This document shows, piece by piece, positions 8,472 through 16,745 of a DNA stretch of 64,000 nt. The stretch lies in assembly GCA_964508705.1 (NCBI GenBank), contig CAZDUS010000002.1:73237-137236 (forward strand), read 5' to 3'. This stretch comes from CAZDUS01 sp964508705 (lineage in GTDB: Bacteria; Verrucomicrobiota; Kiritimatiellia; CAIKKV01; CAITUY01). Under the pieces are notes generated by a model. It was given only the letters and a program-made list of their open reading frames with translations. It was not told where the DNA came from and did no database searches. The position numbers were made by a program, and so were the translations under genes. Every line of letters starts with the position of its first letter. The first letter of the stretch is position 1.

Positions 8472-8506
8472 GATTATGGTTACGATTGTGTTTATGTTTA
8501 TGTACG
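8472..8506 (+). repeat. Degenerate GATTA-type hexamer stretch
   Basis: The spacer between the divergent unknown and ATP-grasp genes contains GATTATGGTTACGATTGTG followed by two TTTATG units. This looks like a decayed copy of the hexamer-type spacer repeat seen more clearly at 52550-52577 and 62054-62085. It also contains the likely promoter region of the ATP-grasp gene, but no clear -35/-10 pair could be chosen. Confidence 0.35.
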
Positions 8507-8515
8507 ATAAGTCGC

Positions 8516-9436
8516 ATGAACAGCATATACACGACGACGATCACCGATGAAGCCAAACGGCGCGGTATTGCGATTCGGGTGATTGAATCGCAAACCCCTA
8601 TTTTCATCCTTAGCCATGGAGGGAAGGATATCCGGTGTTACAATTCACTGACTGATCACGTTGGGGCCGTGTCCTTTCATATGGCCCAAAACAAACACCT
8701 CGCGAATCATTTTTTGAAGACGAAGGGATTTGTCGTCCCCGAGCAGGAAATATTCTTGGATATGAAACATGCGGAATTTTTTTTGAAACGCCATGGGCGG
8801 ATAGTTGTAAAGCCGTGTACGCAGTGGGGCGGGCGCGGTGTGTCAGTAGGGGTGACGACGGTTGATGACTTGCGGAAAGCGGTTAGCCGGGCAAAGCGTT
8901 ATGAGGAGGATGTAGCCCTGGAACGTAGCGTATGCGGCGAAGATTACCGTCTTATATTTGTGAACTACCGGTATGTGGCGGCGATCCTCCGGAAACCGGC
9001 AGAGGTGACCGGCAACGGGAAGGATTCGGTAAGGCAGTTGGTCATACGTCGCAACAGGGAGGCCCGACTCCGAGATCGTAGTAACGTGATACCGCTGGAT
9101 ATGGAAACCGAGCGTAATCTGCGGGAGCTAGGATGGGATTGGGGCGACATACCCCGAAAGGGTCAGAGGGCGCAGGTACGGTTAACATCCAACTATCATA
9201 CCGGTGGGACGGTGGAGATTGTGACGGATCGAGTTCCACGGGAGCTTGTCAGGACAGCTGGACGGGCGGTTCGCGCCTTAAACATTCCGGTTATTGGAGT
9301 GGATTTTCTTGTGGATGCGAAGAGGGGGCGGAATTGGATTATTGAGTTGAGTCCGGATTTGGCGATTTCGCCGCCGGAGGGTGAAGAAGTGGCGAGGCGA
9401 TATATTGATTATTTGTTTCCCGAGACAGCAGGCTGA
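8516..9436 (+). CDS. ATP-grasp amide ligase of the cyanophycin-synthetase / NAGGN-synthetase type
   Basis: The 306-residue protein is a stand-alone ATP-grasp domain. VVKPCTQWGGRGVSVG is the flexible ATP loop. It continues with DYRLIFVNYRYVAAILRKPA and VTGNGKDSVRQLV, then SNYHTGGTVEIVTD, and the metal-binding end VIGVDFLVDAKRG...IIELSP. This order matches the ATP-grasp half of cyanophycin synthetase, GshF and N-acetylglutaminylglutamine amide synthetase. Such enzymes join an amine to an acyl-phosphate made from a carboxylate. No Mur-ligase half, glutamate-cysteine ligase half or asparagine-synthase-like NAGGN partner is fused or nearby. The substrate is therefore unknown, and the divergent 643-residue protein is the only candidate partner. 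Its 3' end overlaps the convergent phosphoesterase gene by 28 bases. Confidence 0.82.
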   Translation: MNSIYTTTITDEAKRRGIAIRVIESQTPIFILSHGGKDIRCYNSLTDHVGAVSFHMAQNKHLANHFLKTKGFVVPEQEIFLDMKHAEFFLKRHGRIVVKPCTQWGGRGVSVGVTTVDDLRKAVSRAKRYEEDVALERSVCGEDYRLIFVNYRYVAAILRKPAEVTGNGKDSVRQLVIRRNREARLRDRSNVIPLDMETERNLRELGWDWGDIPRKGQRAQVRLTSNYHTGGTVEIVTDRVPRELVRTAGRAVRALNIPVIGVDFLVDAKRGRNWIIELSPDLAISPPEGEEVARRYIDYLFPETAG

Positions 9437-10560
9437 ATGGATGGGGTAGTGCCTGAGCCTGGGATGAGCGTGATAACGGTGATTTCCGGTGGGGCGAAGA
9501 CTCGTAACGGGGGGCCCCATGTGCCTGTACCCCGGCTTACATATAGTTTGGACCGTTTGCCAATATCATGGATGCCCGTGGTGAGCGGGTATATCAGATG
9601 GGTGACCAGATGGAACGGGAATACTTGGCCTCCATGAGTGTGACCTGAGAGTTGCAGATCGAATCGGTCAAGCGAGCGTGGGTCGATCCGAGGTTGGTGT
9701 TTCAGCAGGATTGTGAACTGGGACCGGGGTCCATGAAGAGGGAGCCTAGCCTCGCTGGCGGCATCGCTTGAGCCAAGGAACCGCCCAGTAAGATCATCGG
9801 CCCCATAGAGAAAGAGGGCATCGTTGATTGACACCCCGCATCCGCGCAGGAGGCAAAATCCTGCTTTATTATGCAGGCTGATAGAGTCTGTCATACCGGC
9901 GTAAAACTCATGATTTCCCAGAACGGCATATTTTCCCAAGGGTGGTTTCAGGGTTGCCCATTGATCAGCTAGGCTGCCGACATTGCGCACGGATGAATCG
10001 ATGAAATCCCCGGTGCTGAGCAGGAGGTCAGGTGCAAGATCGCGGATAGACTTCACGAGCGACTGGTTCCATCGTTCACTGCGGACGGTGCCAAGATGAA
10101 CATCGGAGACTTGAACGATTTTAATGGGGGCTGACCCAGAAGGAAGGCCGGGCGCGATGAACATCATTTCCCGGTGAATAGGACGTGAGGCTTCCACCAG
10201 CCCCCAGCAGGTGGCCACAAGGACAAACATCGCGGAGATAACACTGTGGGCGCGGGGTGAAAGCCTGAATCGGTGGAAAAGAACGTTCCAAAGGCTGATT
10301 GCCCAGCCAGCCATGCAAAACCAGAAGACCCAGACCATCCATAAAAATGCCGTCCGATTAACGCATCGTGCCAAGGTAATGTGTCCATTGTGATCCAGTG
10401 TTCTTCCCGCGAACGGTAGGGCGATGAGAAGCATGAATAGGGCGATCAGCAGGAGGCGAGATTGACGCGGGAGCACCCATAAGGTTGTGATATGCCGGTA
10501 TATATACGCGTGCATACCCGCGTAGAGGGCTATCACGAAGATCAGGAAAAAGGCGAACAT
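9409..10560 (-). CDS. Membrane-anchored metallophosphoesterase (YkuE-like)
   Basis: The 383-residue protein has four hydrophobic segments in the first 150 residues, followed by a calcineurin-like phosphoesterase domain. The domain motifs appear in order: VQVSDVHLG, STGDFID, LGNHEFYAG and LSGHTHGGQ, supplying the usual di-metal ligands. Related membrane phosphoesterases act on phospholipids such as lipid A intermediates or on undefined phosphoesters at the inner membrane; the substrate here is unknown. I place the start at ATG 10560, 5 bases after the aroE stop, rather than at the upstream in-frame start at 10635 inside aroE. It is therefore probably the last gene of the ilvB-ilvN-leuA-aroE transcript. 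Confidence 0.85.
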   Translation of the reverse strand: MFAFFLIFVIALYAGMHAYIYRHITTLWVLPRQSRLLLIALFMLLIALPFAGRTLDHNGHITLARCVNRTAFLWMVWVFWFCMAGWAISLWNVLFHRFRLSPRAHSVISAMFVLVATCWGLVEASRPIHREMMFIAPGLPSGSAPIKIVQVSDVHLGTVRSERWNQSLVKSIRDLAPDLLLSTGDFIDSSVRNVGSLADQWATLKPPLGKYAVLGNHEFYAGMTDSISLHNKAGFCLLRGCGVSINDALFLYGADDLTGRFLGSSDAASEARLPLHGPRSQFTILLKHQPRIDPRSLDRFDLQLSGHTHGGQVFPFHLVTHLIYPLTTGIHDIGKRSKLYVSRGTGTWGPPLRVFAPPEITVITLIPGSGTTPSIQPAVSGNK

Positions 10561-10565
10561 TGGAG

Positions 10566-11432
10566 TCAGTGTTTGTACAAAGCGCTTTCGAGGGCTTGGC
10601 GCATGATGTCCACAGGAGCAGGTTTGCCCGTCCAAATGGAGAGGGCTTCCGCTCCCTGATGCAACAGCATCCCGAGCCCGTTAACGGCGCATGCGCCTGC
10701 TTGGCTGGCTGTACGGGTGAAAGAGGTTTCCGGGAGATTGTAGACCAAGTCAAAGGCTATTTGCCCTTTAGTGAATGCCTCCAGAGCTAGTGGTGGGGGA
10801 TCATCCGGTTTCATACCCACGGGTGAGGCTTGAACAACGAGTGAGGAGGAACGAGCGGAGGCTACCCAACGGTCACGGGAAGCCCCAATTACCTCGACGG
10901 GGATTCCCGGCGCGAATGAGTTGATGTCACGGGCCACCGCTTCGCAGCGGAGAGGGTCGACGTCGGCGAGCATGATTCGTTTGCAGCCTTCAACGGCGGT
11001 GGTGATAGCCACAGCGCGGCCTGCGCCGCCGCAACCTAGAATGAAGATGTCATGGTGATGAGTAGAGGCTCCAAAGGCTTCCTTTATGGCACGGAGGAAC
11101 CCTTTGCCGTCGGTGTTGTGACCTCGCAGTCCGGACGGCAGGAATTGAACGGTATTGACCGCCCCGAGCTGGCGCGCGGACACATCAAGATCGGCCAGTC
11201 CACGAAAGGCGACTTCCTTGAGCGGCACGGTGAGGTTCACTCCGGCAAAACCCATGTCGGCCATACAGGGAAGTGTTGTCATAAGCCGGTCAGGATGCAC
11301 ATCGAAGGCCAAGTAGATGCCATCGATGCCGAGGGCTTCGAGAGCCGCGTTATGCATTACAGGTGACAAGGTGTGGCCGATGGGGTGCCCCAGGACGGCA
11401 AATGGCTTGGTATGGCCGCTAAGCACTTTCAC
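10566..11432 (-). CDS. aroE: Shikimate dehydrogenase
   Basis: AroE reduces 3-dehydroshikimate to shikimate with NADPH in aromatic amino acid synthesis. The 288-residue product shows the substrate-binding start GHPIGHTLSPVMHNAA, the catalytic segment GVNLTVPLKE (Lys and Asp region), NTDGKGF, and the glycine-rich nucleotide loop GCGGAGRA. The C-terminal NGLGMLLHQGAEAL is also typical. Its ATG overlaps the leuA stop by 4 bases, so the two are translationally coupled. This placement ties one aromatic-pathway enzyme to a branched-chain amino acid operon, which is not the usual arrangement and would put aroE under the ilvB attenuator. Confidence 0.96.
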   Translation of the reverse strand: MKVLSGHTKPFAVLGHPIGHTLSPVMHNAALEALGIDGIYLAFDVHPDRLMTTLPCMADMGFAGVNLTVPLKEVAFRGLADLDVSARQLGAVNTVQFLPSGLRGHNTDGKGFLRAIKEAFGASTHHHDIFILGCGGAGRAVAITTAVEGCKRIMLADVDPLRCEAVARDINSFAPGIPVEVIGASRDRWVASARSSSLVVQASPVGMKPDDPPPLALEAFTKGQIAFDLVYNLPETSFTRTASQAGACAVNGLGMLLHQGAEALSIWTGKPAPVDIMRQALESALYKH

Positions 11433-13027
11433 AGCGGGTTTCTCCCGCGTGCGCTTTTGAGGGCGACTGCTGTGCCGGCGCGCTTGGATTTCCGCTGCAT
11501 GGTGCGATTAAAGAGCAGACGGTTGACGCAGGAGAGATAGGCCTTGGCGCTCGCCTCGACGATGTCTGTGCTGGCGGCCTTTGCACTGATGATGTCCTTG
11601 CCGAATTGTACCCGTGCGGTAACTTCGCCCATGGCGTCTTTTCCTACCGTGATGGCTTGGAGCGAGAAATCCAAGAGACGTCCCTGGATTTTTGTAATTC
11701 GATCGATGGTCTTCAGGGCGGCATCCACGGGACCATCACCGCAACCAGCGTCCTGGAAGACTTCATTACCCTTCTTCAGGCGAAGTGTGGCGGTTGGCAC
11801 TGTGGCCGTCCCTGCTGTCACCTGGAGGTAGTCCAGCGAATAAGCGTTCTCGACGACATCCATTTGATCCCTGGCAATGGAGATCAGGTCGTCATCATAG
11901 ACGTGCTTTTTCTTGTCGGCCAGCTCGATGAACCTGTGGTAGGCGCGCTCGATTTCCGCGTCGGTTAATTTCATTCCCATCTTGGCCATTTTATCGCGGA
12001 AGGCGTGGCGACCGGAATGTTTGCCGAGGACGAGATCGGAACCATCGATGCCGATATCCTCCGGGCGCATGATTTCATAGGTGGTGCGCTCCTTCAGGAT
12101 ACCGTCCTGATGGACTCCCGATTCGTGCGCGAACGCGTTGGCGCCGACGATGGCCTTGTTTCGCTGAACGAGCATACCGGTCATGCGGCTGACCATTCGG
12201 CTGACGCGGTGGATTTCCCTGGTTTCGATCCCGGTGTGGAGGCCGAATGAGTCATGGCGGGTGCGAAGGGCCATAACGACCTCTTCGAGGGAGGTGTTGC
12301 CGGCTCGTTCTCCGAGCCCGTTGATGGTACATTCGATCTGTCGGGCACCGGCCTCGACGGCGGCCAGTGAATTGGCAACAGCCATTCCGAGGTCGTTGTG
12401 GCAATGGACGGAGATGACGACGCCGGGAACGCTGGCTTTGACGCGTTTGGCCACATAGCCGATCATTTCGCCGTATTCGGCGGGGATGGCATAGCCGACT
12501 GTGTCGGGGATGTTAAGGGTGGTGGCGCCAGCTTCAGCCACGGCGGTATAAAGGTCAACGAGGTAGTCCCAATCTGCGCGAGTGCAGTCCTGTGCCGAGT
12601 ATTCCACGTCATCGGTGAAGGTGCGCGCGAATTGGACAGCCTTGACCGAGCGTTCGATGTTCTGGGCTCGCGTCATTTTAAGGATTTTCTCGAGGTGAAT
12701 ATCACTGCCGGAGCTGAAGGTGTGAATGCGCCGCTTGGCGGCCGGGGCGATGGCTTTTCCTGCACAGTCGATGTCTTTTTCCACGGTTCGCGACAGGGCG
12801 GCAATGGTAGGTCCCGAGACGCTTTCGGCAATGGCGTGAACGGCATTGAAGTCATCTGGTGAAGCGATGGGGAATCCCGCTTCGATAACATCCACCTTCA
12901 GGGCGGCAAGGGCATAGGCGATCTCGAGTTTTTCGCGGTGGTTCAGGCTACAGCCCGGCGCCTGTTCGCCATCTCGAAGCGTCGTGTCGAAAATAATGAC
13001 TCTGTTCTTGTCTTGTTTTGTGCTCAT
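11429..13027 (-). CDS. leuA: 2-isopropylmalate synthase
   Basis: LeuA condenses acetyl-CoA with 2-ketoisovalerate, the first committed step of leucine synthesis. The product has 532 residues, as in full-length bacterial LeuA. It carries the catalytic start FDTTLRDGEQAPG (residues 13-25), the metal histidines in SVHCHNDLGMAVANS, the ECTINGLGERAGN motif, ANAFAHESGVHQDG, and the C-terminal LeuA regulatory dimer domain that binds leucine. The ATG at 13027 has AGGGAGA just upstream. The frame runs on to 13117, but that extension overlaps ilvN and lacks family similarity. It is followed by aroE with a 4-base overlap. Confidence 0.96.
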   Translation of the reverse strand: MSTKQDKNRVIIFDTTLRDGEQAPGCSLNHREKLEIAYALAALKVDVIEAGFPIASPDDFNAVHAIAESVSGPTIAALSRTVEKDIDCAGKAIAPAAKRRIHTFSSGSDIHLEKILKMTRAQNIERSVKAVQFARTFTDDVEYSAQDCTRADWDYLVDLYTAVAEAGATTLNIPDTVGYAIPAEYGEMIGYVAKRVKASVPGVVISVHCHNDLGMAVANSLAAVEAGARQIECTINGLGERAGNTSLEEVVMALRTRHDSFGLHTGIETREIHRVSRMVSRMTGMLVQRNKAIVGANAFAHESGVHQDGILKERTTYEIMRPEDIGIDGSDLVLGKHSGRHAFRDKMAKMGMKLTDAEIERAYHRFIELADKKKHVYDDDLISIARDQMDVVENAYSLDYLQVTAGTATVPTATLRLKKGNEVFQDAGCGDGPVDAALKTIDRITKIQGRLLDFSLQAITVGKDAMGEVTARVQFGKDIISAKAASTDIVEASAKAYLSCVNRLLFNRTMQRKSKRAGTAVALKSARGRNPL

Positions 13028-13076
13028 GCATGAATCTCCCTGAAGGATGGAAATTTCAGATATTAAACGATATAGA

Positions 13077-13565
13077 TCATTCCTTATCCATGGCAACAAT
13101 ACCTGACCTGGAAACATCCAGAACCTTGAAAGGCTTCATTAATTCCATAAAATCGTTCACCTCTGTCTGTTCAGCGGTCAGATGAATCACAAGTGAATCG
13201 GAACGAACGGCGACGACGCTTCCGCCAAAAACGTCTGCCAGTTCGATGATTTCAGACCGATTTTTGCGGCTGGCTGCAACCCGAATCAGGAGGCATTCCC
13301 GGTTCAGGAATGGATCCTTGGTGAGATCGGTTACCGTGATCACGTCCAACTGTTTGGCAAGTTGCTTACTGACTTGTTCGAGGACGCGGTCATCGCCGGG
13401 GACCTGCATGGTCATTCTTGAGATTGTCGGATCCTGGGTGGGGCCGACGTTTAGGCTCTCGATGTTGTATCCACGCCCGGAGATCAGTCCGACGACGCGA
13501 GCGAGTACGCCGGGTTGGTTTTCGATTAACGCGGTGATGGTGTGTTTTCTGATGCTGTTGTTCAT
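13077..13565 (-). CDS. ilvN: Acetolactate synthase small (regulatory) subunit
   Basis: This 162-residue subunit stabilises and regulates acetolactate synthase and confers valine feedback inhibition. The N-terminal ACT domain is clear: ITALIENQPGVLARVVGLISGRGYNIES, with the GxxRGYNIESL signature lying between residues 29 and 39. The C-terminal half (NRECLLIRVAA... VVAVRSDSLVIHLT) matches the second IlvN domain. It starts 14 bases after the ilvB stop and precedes leuA by 49 bases. The length is typical for the IlvH/IlvN class. It is one transcript with ilvB by spacing. Confidence 0.95.
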   Translation of the reverse strand: MNNSIRKHTITALIENQPGVLARVVGLISGRGYNIESLNVGPTQDPTISRMTMQVPGDDRVLEQVSKQLAKQLDVITVTDLTKDPFLNRECLLIRVAASRKNRSEIIELADVFGGSVVAVRSDSLVIHLTAEQTEVNDFMELMKPFKVLDVSRSGIVAMDKE

Positions 13566-13579
13566 GGCGATATTCCTGA

Positions 13580-15298
13580 TTAGATCATTCTGAGAAGCAT
13601 TTCGTTCAAGGCGGCTCCGACGGGCACCATCGGGTACACGTTTTCGTCAGGTTTGACAATGCATTCAACGACGACGGGACGGTGCATGGCAATAGCCTTT
13701 TTGAGGGCGGACGTGACTTCGCTTTTCTTTGTGACCCGCATCCCGACAGCGCCATGTGCCTCGGCAAGCTTCACGAAGTCCGGCAAGTAAACCGGTGGTT
13801 TTGATTTTATCCGTTCAACCTTTCCGCGCATATCTTGCCCGAGACGCACGGCGGCATATTCCTTTTTATAGAACATTTCCTGCCATTGACGTACCATGCC
13901 GAGGTAGCCGTTGTTCAGGATGACCACGATGATGGGGAGGTCGTGCTCCACGGCCACCACGAGTTCCTGGAAGTTCATCTGGATGCTGCCGTCGCCGGTG
14001 ATGGTGACGACTTTGCGGTCGCGGAAGGCAGACTGGACGCCGATGGCGGCGGGGAGACCGAAGCCCATGGTTCCCAATCCCCCGGAGGTGATAAAGGTTC
14101 GGGGTTTGGTGTAGTCGTAGAAATGGGCGGCCCACATCTGGTGTTGGCCCACGTCGGTGACAATAATTGCGTCGCCCTTTGTGACTTCGCCGATTTTGTC
14201 GATCACGAATTGAGGTAAGAGGTCGGTTGATTCCTTGTCATAGGAGAATGGGAATTCCGAGGTCCATTTTTTGCATTGGGCGAGCCACTCCTTGCGGTCC
14301 ACTGTTTCGACCAGATGTGTCAATTCCTTCAGCACCGGTTTGACATGGCCGATCACGGGTATGTCGATGGGAACGCTTTTGGAGATGGCCGACGGGTCGA
14401 TATCCACATGGGCCTTGGTGGCGTACGGGGCGAAGCGCGAGACCTTGCCGGTTACACGGTCATCGTATCGTGCGCCGATGGAGATGATCAGATCGCATTC
14501 GCTGATGGCCTGGTTGGCGGCGACGCTGCCGTGCATGCCTGGCATGCGCAGGGCAAGTGGGTCTGTATCCGGGAATCCTCCGATACCCATCAAGGTTGTG
14601 GTGACAGGTATTTTTGCTTTCCTGGCGAAGGCGGTTAATTCGGCTGAGGCGCTGCCGCTGATTACGCCACCACCGGCAAGGATTACCGGCTTGCGGGAGT
14701 TGCTGATGGCCTTAATGAGAGCGTTGATTTGTTTTGGATCAGGTTCATAAACCGGCTTGAGGCCCCTACGCTGGACTTTATCGGAAGCGATGGCATCCGT
14801 CTGTTGCTGCTGGATATCCTTGGGGATATCGACAAGGACGGGCCCCGGTCGACCGCTCTGTGCGATATGGAAAGCCTCGGCGATGATGTCGGGTATATCG
14901 TCGACGCGTTTGACGAGATAGTTATGTTTTGTGACGGCGCGGGTGATGCCGATGGTGTCCGCTTCCTGAAAGGCGTCGTTGCCGATCATGGAGGAGGGGA
15001 CCTGGCCGGAGATACAGACGACCGGGATTCCGTCCATATTGGCGGTGGCGAGGCCGGTTACGGTATTGGTGGCACCGGGTCCGGAGGTGACTATGCAGCA
15101 GCCCGTCTTGCCGGTTGCGCGGGCATAGCCATCCGCCATATGAGCGGCTCCCTGTTCATGGCGAACGAGAACGAATTCGAACGGTGCGTTGTAGAGTTCG
15201 GAAAAAATATCCAGAACGGTTCCACCTGGAAGTCCGAAGACGGTTTTAACCCCAGCATCCGCTATAGCGTCGATAACACACTTGGCCCCTTTTCTCAT
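13580..15298 (-). CDS. ilvB: Acetolactate synthase large (catalytic) subunit
   Basis: The thiamine-diphosphate enzyme makes acetolactate or acetohydroxybutyrate, the entry step for valine, leucine and isoleucine. The 572-residue product has the N-terminal pyrimidine-binding region with the catalytic glutamate in RHEQGAAHMADGYAR, a central FAD-binding domain, and the C-terminal GDGSIQMNFQEL... NNGYLGMVRQWQ thiamine-pyrophosphate motif. AAGGAAAG precedes the ATG at 15298. It is the first structural gene after an apparent attenuator (leader peptide plus terminator at 15341-15515), so expression probably depends on charging of valine and leucine tRNAs. Confidence 0.97.
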   Translation of the reverse strand: MRKGAKCVIDAIADAGVKTVFGLPGGTVLDIFSELYNAPFEFVLVRHEQGAAHMADGYARATGKTGCCIVTSGPGATNTVTGLATANMDGIPVVCISGQVPSSMIGNDAFQEADTIGITRAVTKHNYLVKRVDDIPDIIAEAFHIAQSGRPGPVLVDIPKDIQQQQTDAIASDKVQRRGLKPVYEPDPKQINALIKAISNSRKPVILAGGGVISGSASAELTAFARKAKIPVTTTLMGIGGFPDTDPLALRMPGMHGSVAANQAISECDLIISIGARYDDRVTGKVSRFAPYATKAHVDIDPSAISKSVPIDIPVIGHVKPVLKELTHLVETVDRKEWLAQCKKWTSEFPFSYDKESTDLLPQFVIDKIGEVTKGDAIIVTDVGQHQMWAAHFYDYTKPRTFITSGGLGTMGFGLPAAIGVQSAFRDRKVVTITGDGSIQMNFQELVVAVEHDLPIIVVILNNGYLGMVRQWQEMFYKKEYAAVRLGQDMRGKVERIKSKPPVYLPDFVKLAEAHGAVGMRVTKKSEVTSALKKAIAMHRPVVVECIVKPDENVYPMVPVGAALNEMLLRMI

Positions 15299-15345
15299 TT
15301 TTTCTTTCCTTTCGTAATCGCCCGATTATATGCATCTAAACAAAA

Positions 15346-15372
15346 AAACCCACCGCTTTTTGAGGTGGGTTT
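15346..15372 (-). terminator. Intrinsic terminator in the ilvB leader (attenuator)
   Basis: On the minus strand AAACCCACC (15372-15364) pairs perfectly with GGTGGGTTT (15354-15346) across the 9-base loop TCAAAAAGC. The stem runs directly into a T-tract (down to 15342). It stands 43 bases before the ilvB start, in the transcribed leader and not behind a gene. Its upstream arm CCCACC can alternatively pair with GGTGGG in the end of the leader-peptide gene, which gives an antiterminator. Confidence 0.85.
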
Positions 15373-15395
15373 CTTTTCAATGGAACATTGCCTGT

Positions 15396-15515
15396 CTAGC
15401 AATGACCATCCCACCGCAGGGCGAGTACCAATACCAGAGCAAGGTACAGCCCGACCGTCCGCAAAACTAGATTTGCGGATTCAACAACGGCTACGATGGG
15501 TTTTGCAACGTTCAT
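15396..15515 (-). CDS. ilvB operon leader peptide (attenuation peptide)
   Basis: This 39-codon frame begins ATG AAC GTT GCA and ends TGC TAG, 23 bases before the terminator hairpin of the ilvB leader. It contains 8 valine, 8 leucine and 1 isoleucine codons, including the run LYLALVLVLAL just before the segment RWDGHC. The position, bias and following terminator are those of the leader peptides of ilvB/ilvGMEDA-type attenuators. The codons CTG CGG TGG GAT contain GCGGTGGG (15417-15410), identical to bases at the terminator's second arm. Ribosome stalling at the preceding Val/Leu codons would leave this segment free to pair with the terminator's first arm. The ribosome site is weak, and a longer in-frame start at 15635 is unlikely because it lies in trpS. 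Confidence 0.8.
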   Translation of the reverse strand: MNVAKPIVAVVESANLVLRTVGLYLALVLVLALRWDGHC

Positions 15516-15633
15516 TATTTGTAAGATGCCATAGGGGATGGGGCGGGTCAAGTGTTTAAAAAGACCTTTATGATGGGGGCATGTTGCTATAAAGTCGCAC
15601 TTTTTTAAGGGACCTATCAAAGGGTGTTTTGCC

Positions 15634-16605
15634 ATGGAAAAGAAGTTAAGGATATTGTCTGGAATTCAGCCGTCGGGGAAACTGCATATTGGCAACTATT
15701 TCGGAATGATGCGTCCGGCGCTGGAATTGCAGAACCATGGCGATGCCTATCTTTTCATTGCCAACTACCATGCGTTGACAACAGTGGCAGATCCCGAAGT
15801 GTTGCGGACCAATACGCGAGATGTGGCTCTGGATTTTCTTGCCTGTGGGCTGGATCCACAGAAGACGGTTTTCTTCCGGCAGAGTGATGTTCCGGAAATC
15901 ACTGAATTGACCTGGTTGTTGTCCGTGGTGACTCCGATGGGACTTCTGGAGCGCTGTCATTCCTATAAGGACAAGTTGGCCAAGGGGATTGCCGCTTCGC
16001 ATGCGTTGTTCAGCTATCCGGTGCTGATGGCGGCTGATATCCTTGCGGTGCAGTCAACCACGGTGCCGGTGGGGCGCGACCAGAAGCAACATGTGGAAGT
16101 GACGCGCGATATAGCCATCAAGTTCAATATGCAGTTTGGCGAGGTATTCCGGATTCCAGAGCCGGTTATTCGCGATGAAGTGGCGGTGGTACCGGGAGTG
16201 GACGGGCAGAAGATGTCCAAGTCGTATAATAACACCGTTGAAATCTTCGGAACGGAGAAGGAAACGAAATCCCGCTGTATGAAGATTGTAACCGACAGTA
16301 AGCAGCTACAGGATTCGAAGGATCCGGCGACGTGCAACGTGTTTGCCTTGTACCGATTGTTCGCGACGGAGACTGAGCGACGGGAGATGGAGGAGCGCTA
16401 CCGGGCTGGTGGTTTCGGGTACGGAGACGCCAAAAAGAAGCTATTTGAGACATTATGGGCGTATTTCGAGCCGTTCAGGAAGCGGCGACAGGAATTGGAG
16501 CGGGATCCCGGTTATGTGGAATCGGTTTTGCAGGACGGGGCGGCTAACGCGCGGGCGGAGGCGCGGAAGACACTGGATGCGGCGCGGAAGGCAGTGGGGT
16601 TGTAA
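15634..16605 (+). CDS. trpS: Tryptophan--tRNA ligase
   Basis: This class I aminoacyl-tRNA synthetase charges tRNA-Trp. The 323-residue product has the HIGH-type signature PSGKLHIGNYFG at residues 13-24 and the KMSKS loop GQKMSKSYNN. The tryptophan-site region DVPEITELTWLLS and the ADILAVQ motif are also present. It is divergent from the ilvB leader, with about 118 bases between the leader-peptide start and the trpS ATG. No T-box elements were seen upstream. The spacer after it (16606-16745) holds G-rich degenerate repeats. It stands alone ahead of the scpA-scpB-pheA-hisC-tyrA group. Confidence 0.97.
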   Translation: MEKKLRILSGIQPSGKLHIGNYFGMMRPALELQNHGDAYLFIANYHALTTVADPEVLRTNTRDVALDFLACGLDPQKTVFFRQSDVPEITELTWLLSVVTPMGLLERCHSYKDKLAKGIAASHALFSYPVLMAADILAVQSTTVPVGRDQKQHVEVTRDIAIKFNMQFGEVFRIPEPVIRDEVAVVPGVDGQKMSKSYNNTVEIFGTEKETKSRCMKIVTDSKQLQDSKDPATCNVFALYRLFATETERREMEERYRAGGFGYGDAKKKLFETLWAYFEPFRKRRQELERDPGYVESVLQDGAANARAEARKTLDAARKAVGL

Positions 16606-16745
16606 GGGAGGAGAAAGGGTTCAGGGTTCGGGGTTCAGGCGAGAATGAATGGGAATGGTTGATGGGGAGGGGGAAGGATGGGGAGAGCGAGTGCGGTTAG
16701 GATTTTGATTTAGATGCGAGTAAGGGCTGAGAAGGGATTGATGCG
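16606..16745 (+). repeat. G-rich spacer with TTCAGGG-type degenerate repeats
   Basis: Between trpS and scpA there is no gene. The + strand is purine-rich, and 16619-16640 reads as tandem variants of GGTTCAGG (GGTTCAGGGTTCGGGGTTCAGG). A segment resembling TGGTTGATGGGGAGG follows. It belongs to the spacer-repeat families found at 17.5, 44.8, 55.6, 56.6, 59.9 and 63.3 kb. Confidence 0.5.

Noticed and set aside
8516..9436. Complete NAGGN osmolyte pathway
   Set aside because: Only the ATP-grasp resemblance supports it; the asparagine-synthase-like and peptidase partners of that system are absent next to the gene.
15299..15640. T-box riboswitch upstream of ilvB or trpS
   Set aside because: No T-box consensus or specifier-loop layout is visible; the Val/Leu-rich leader frame and competing hairpins explain the ilvB leader without it.
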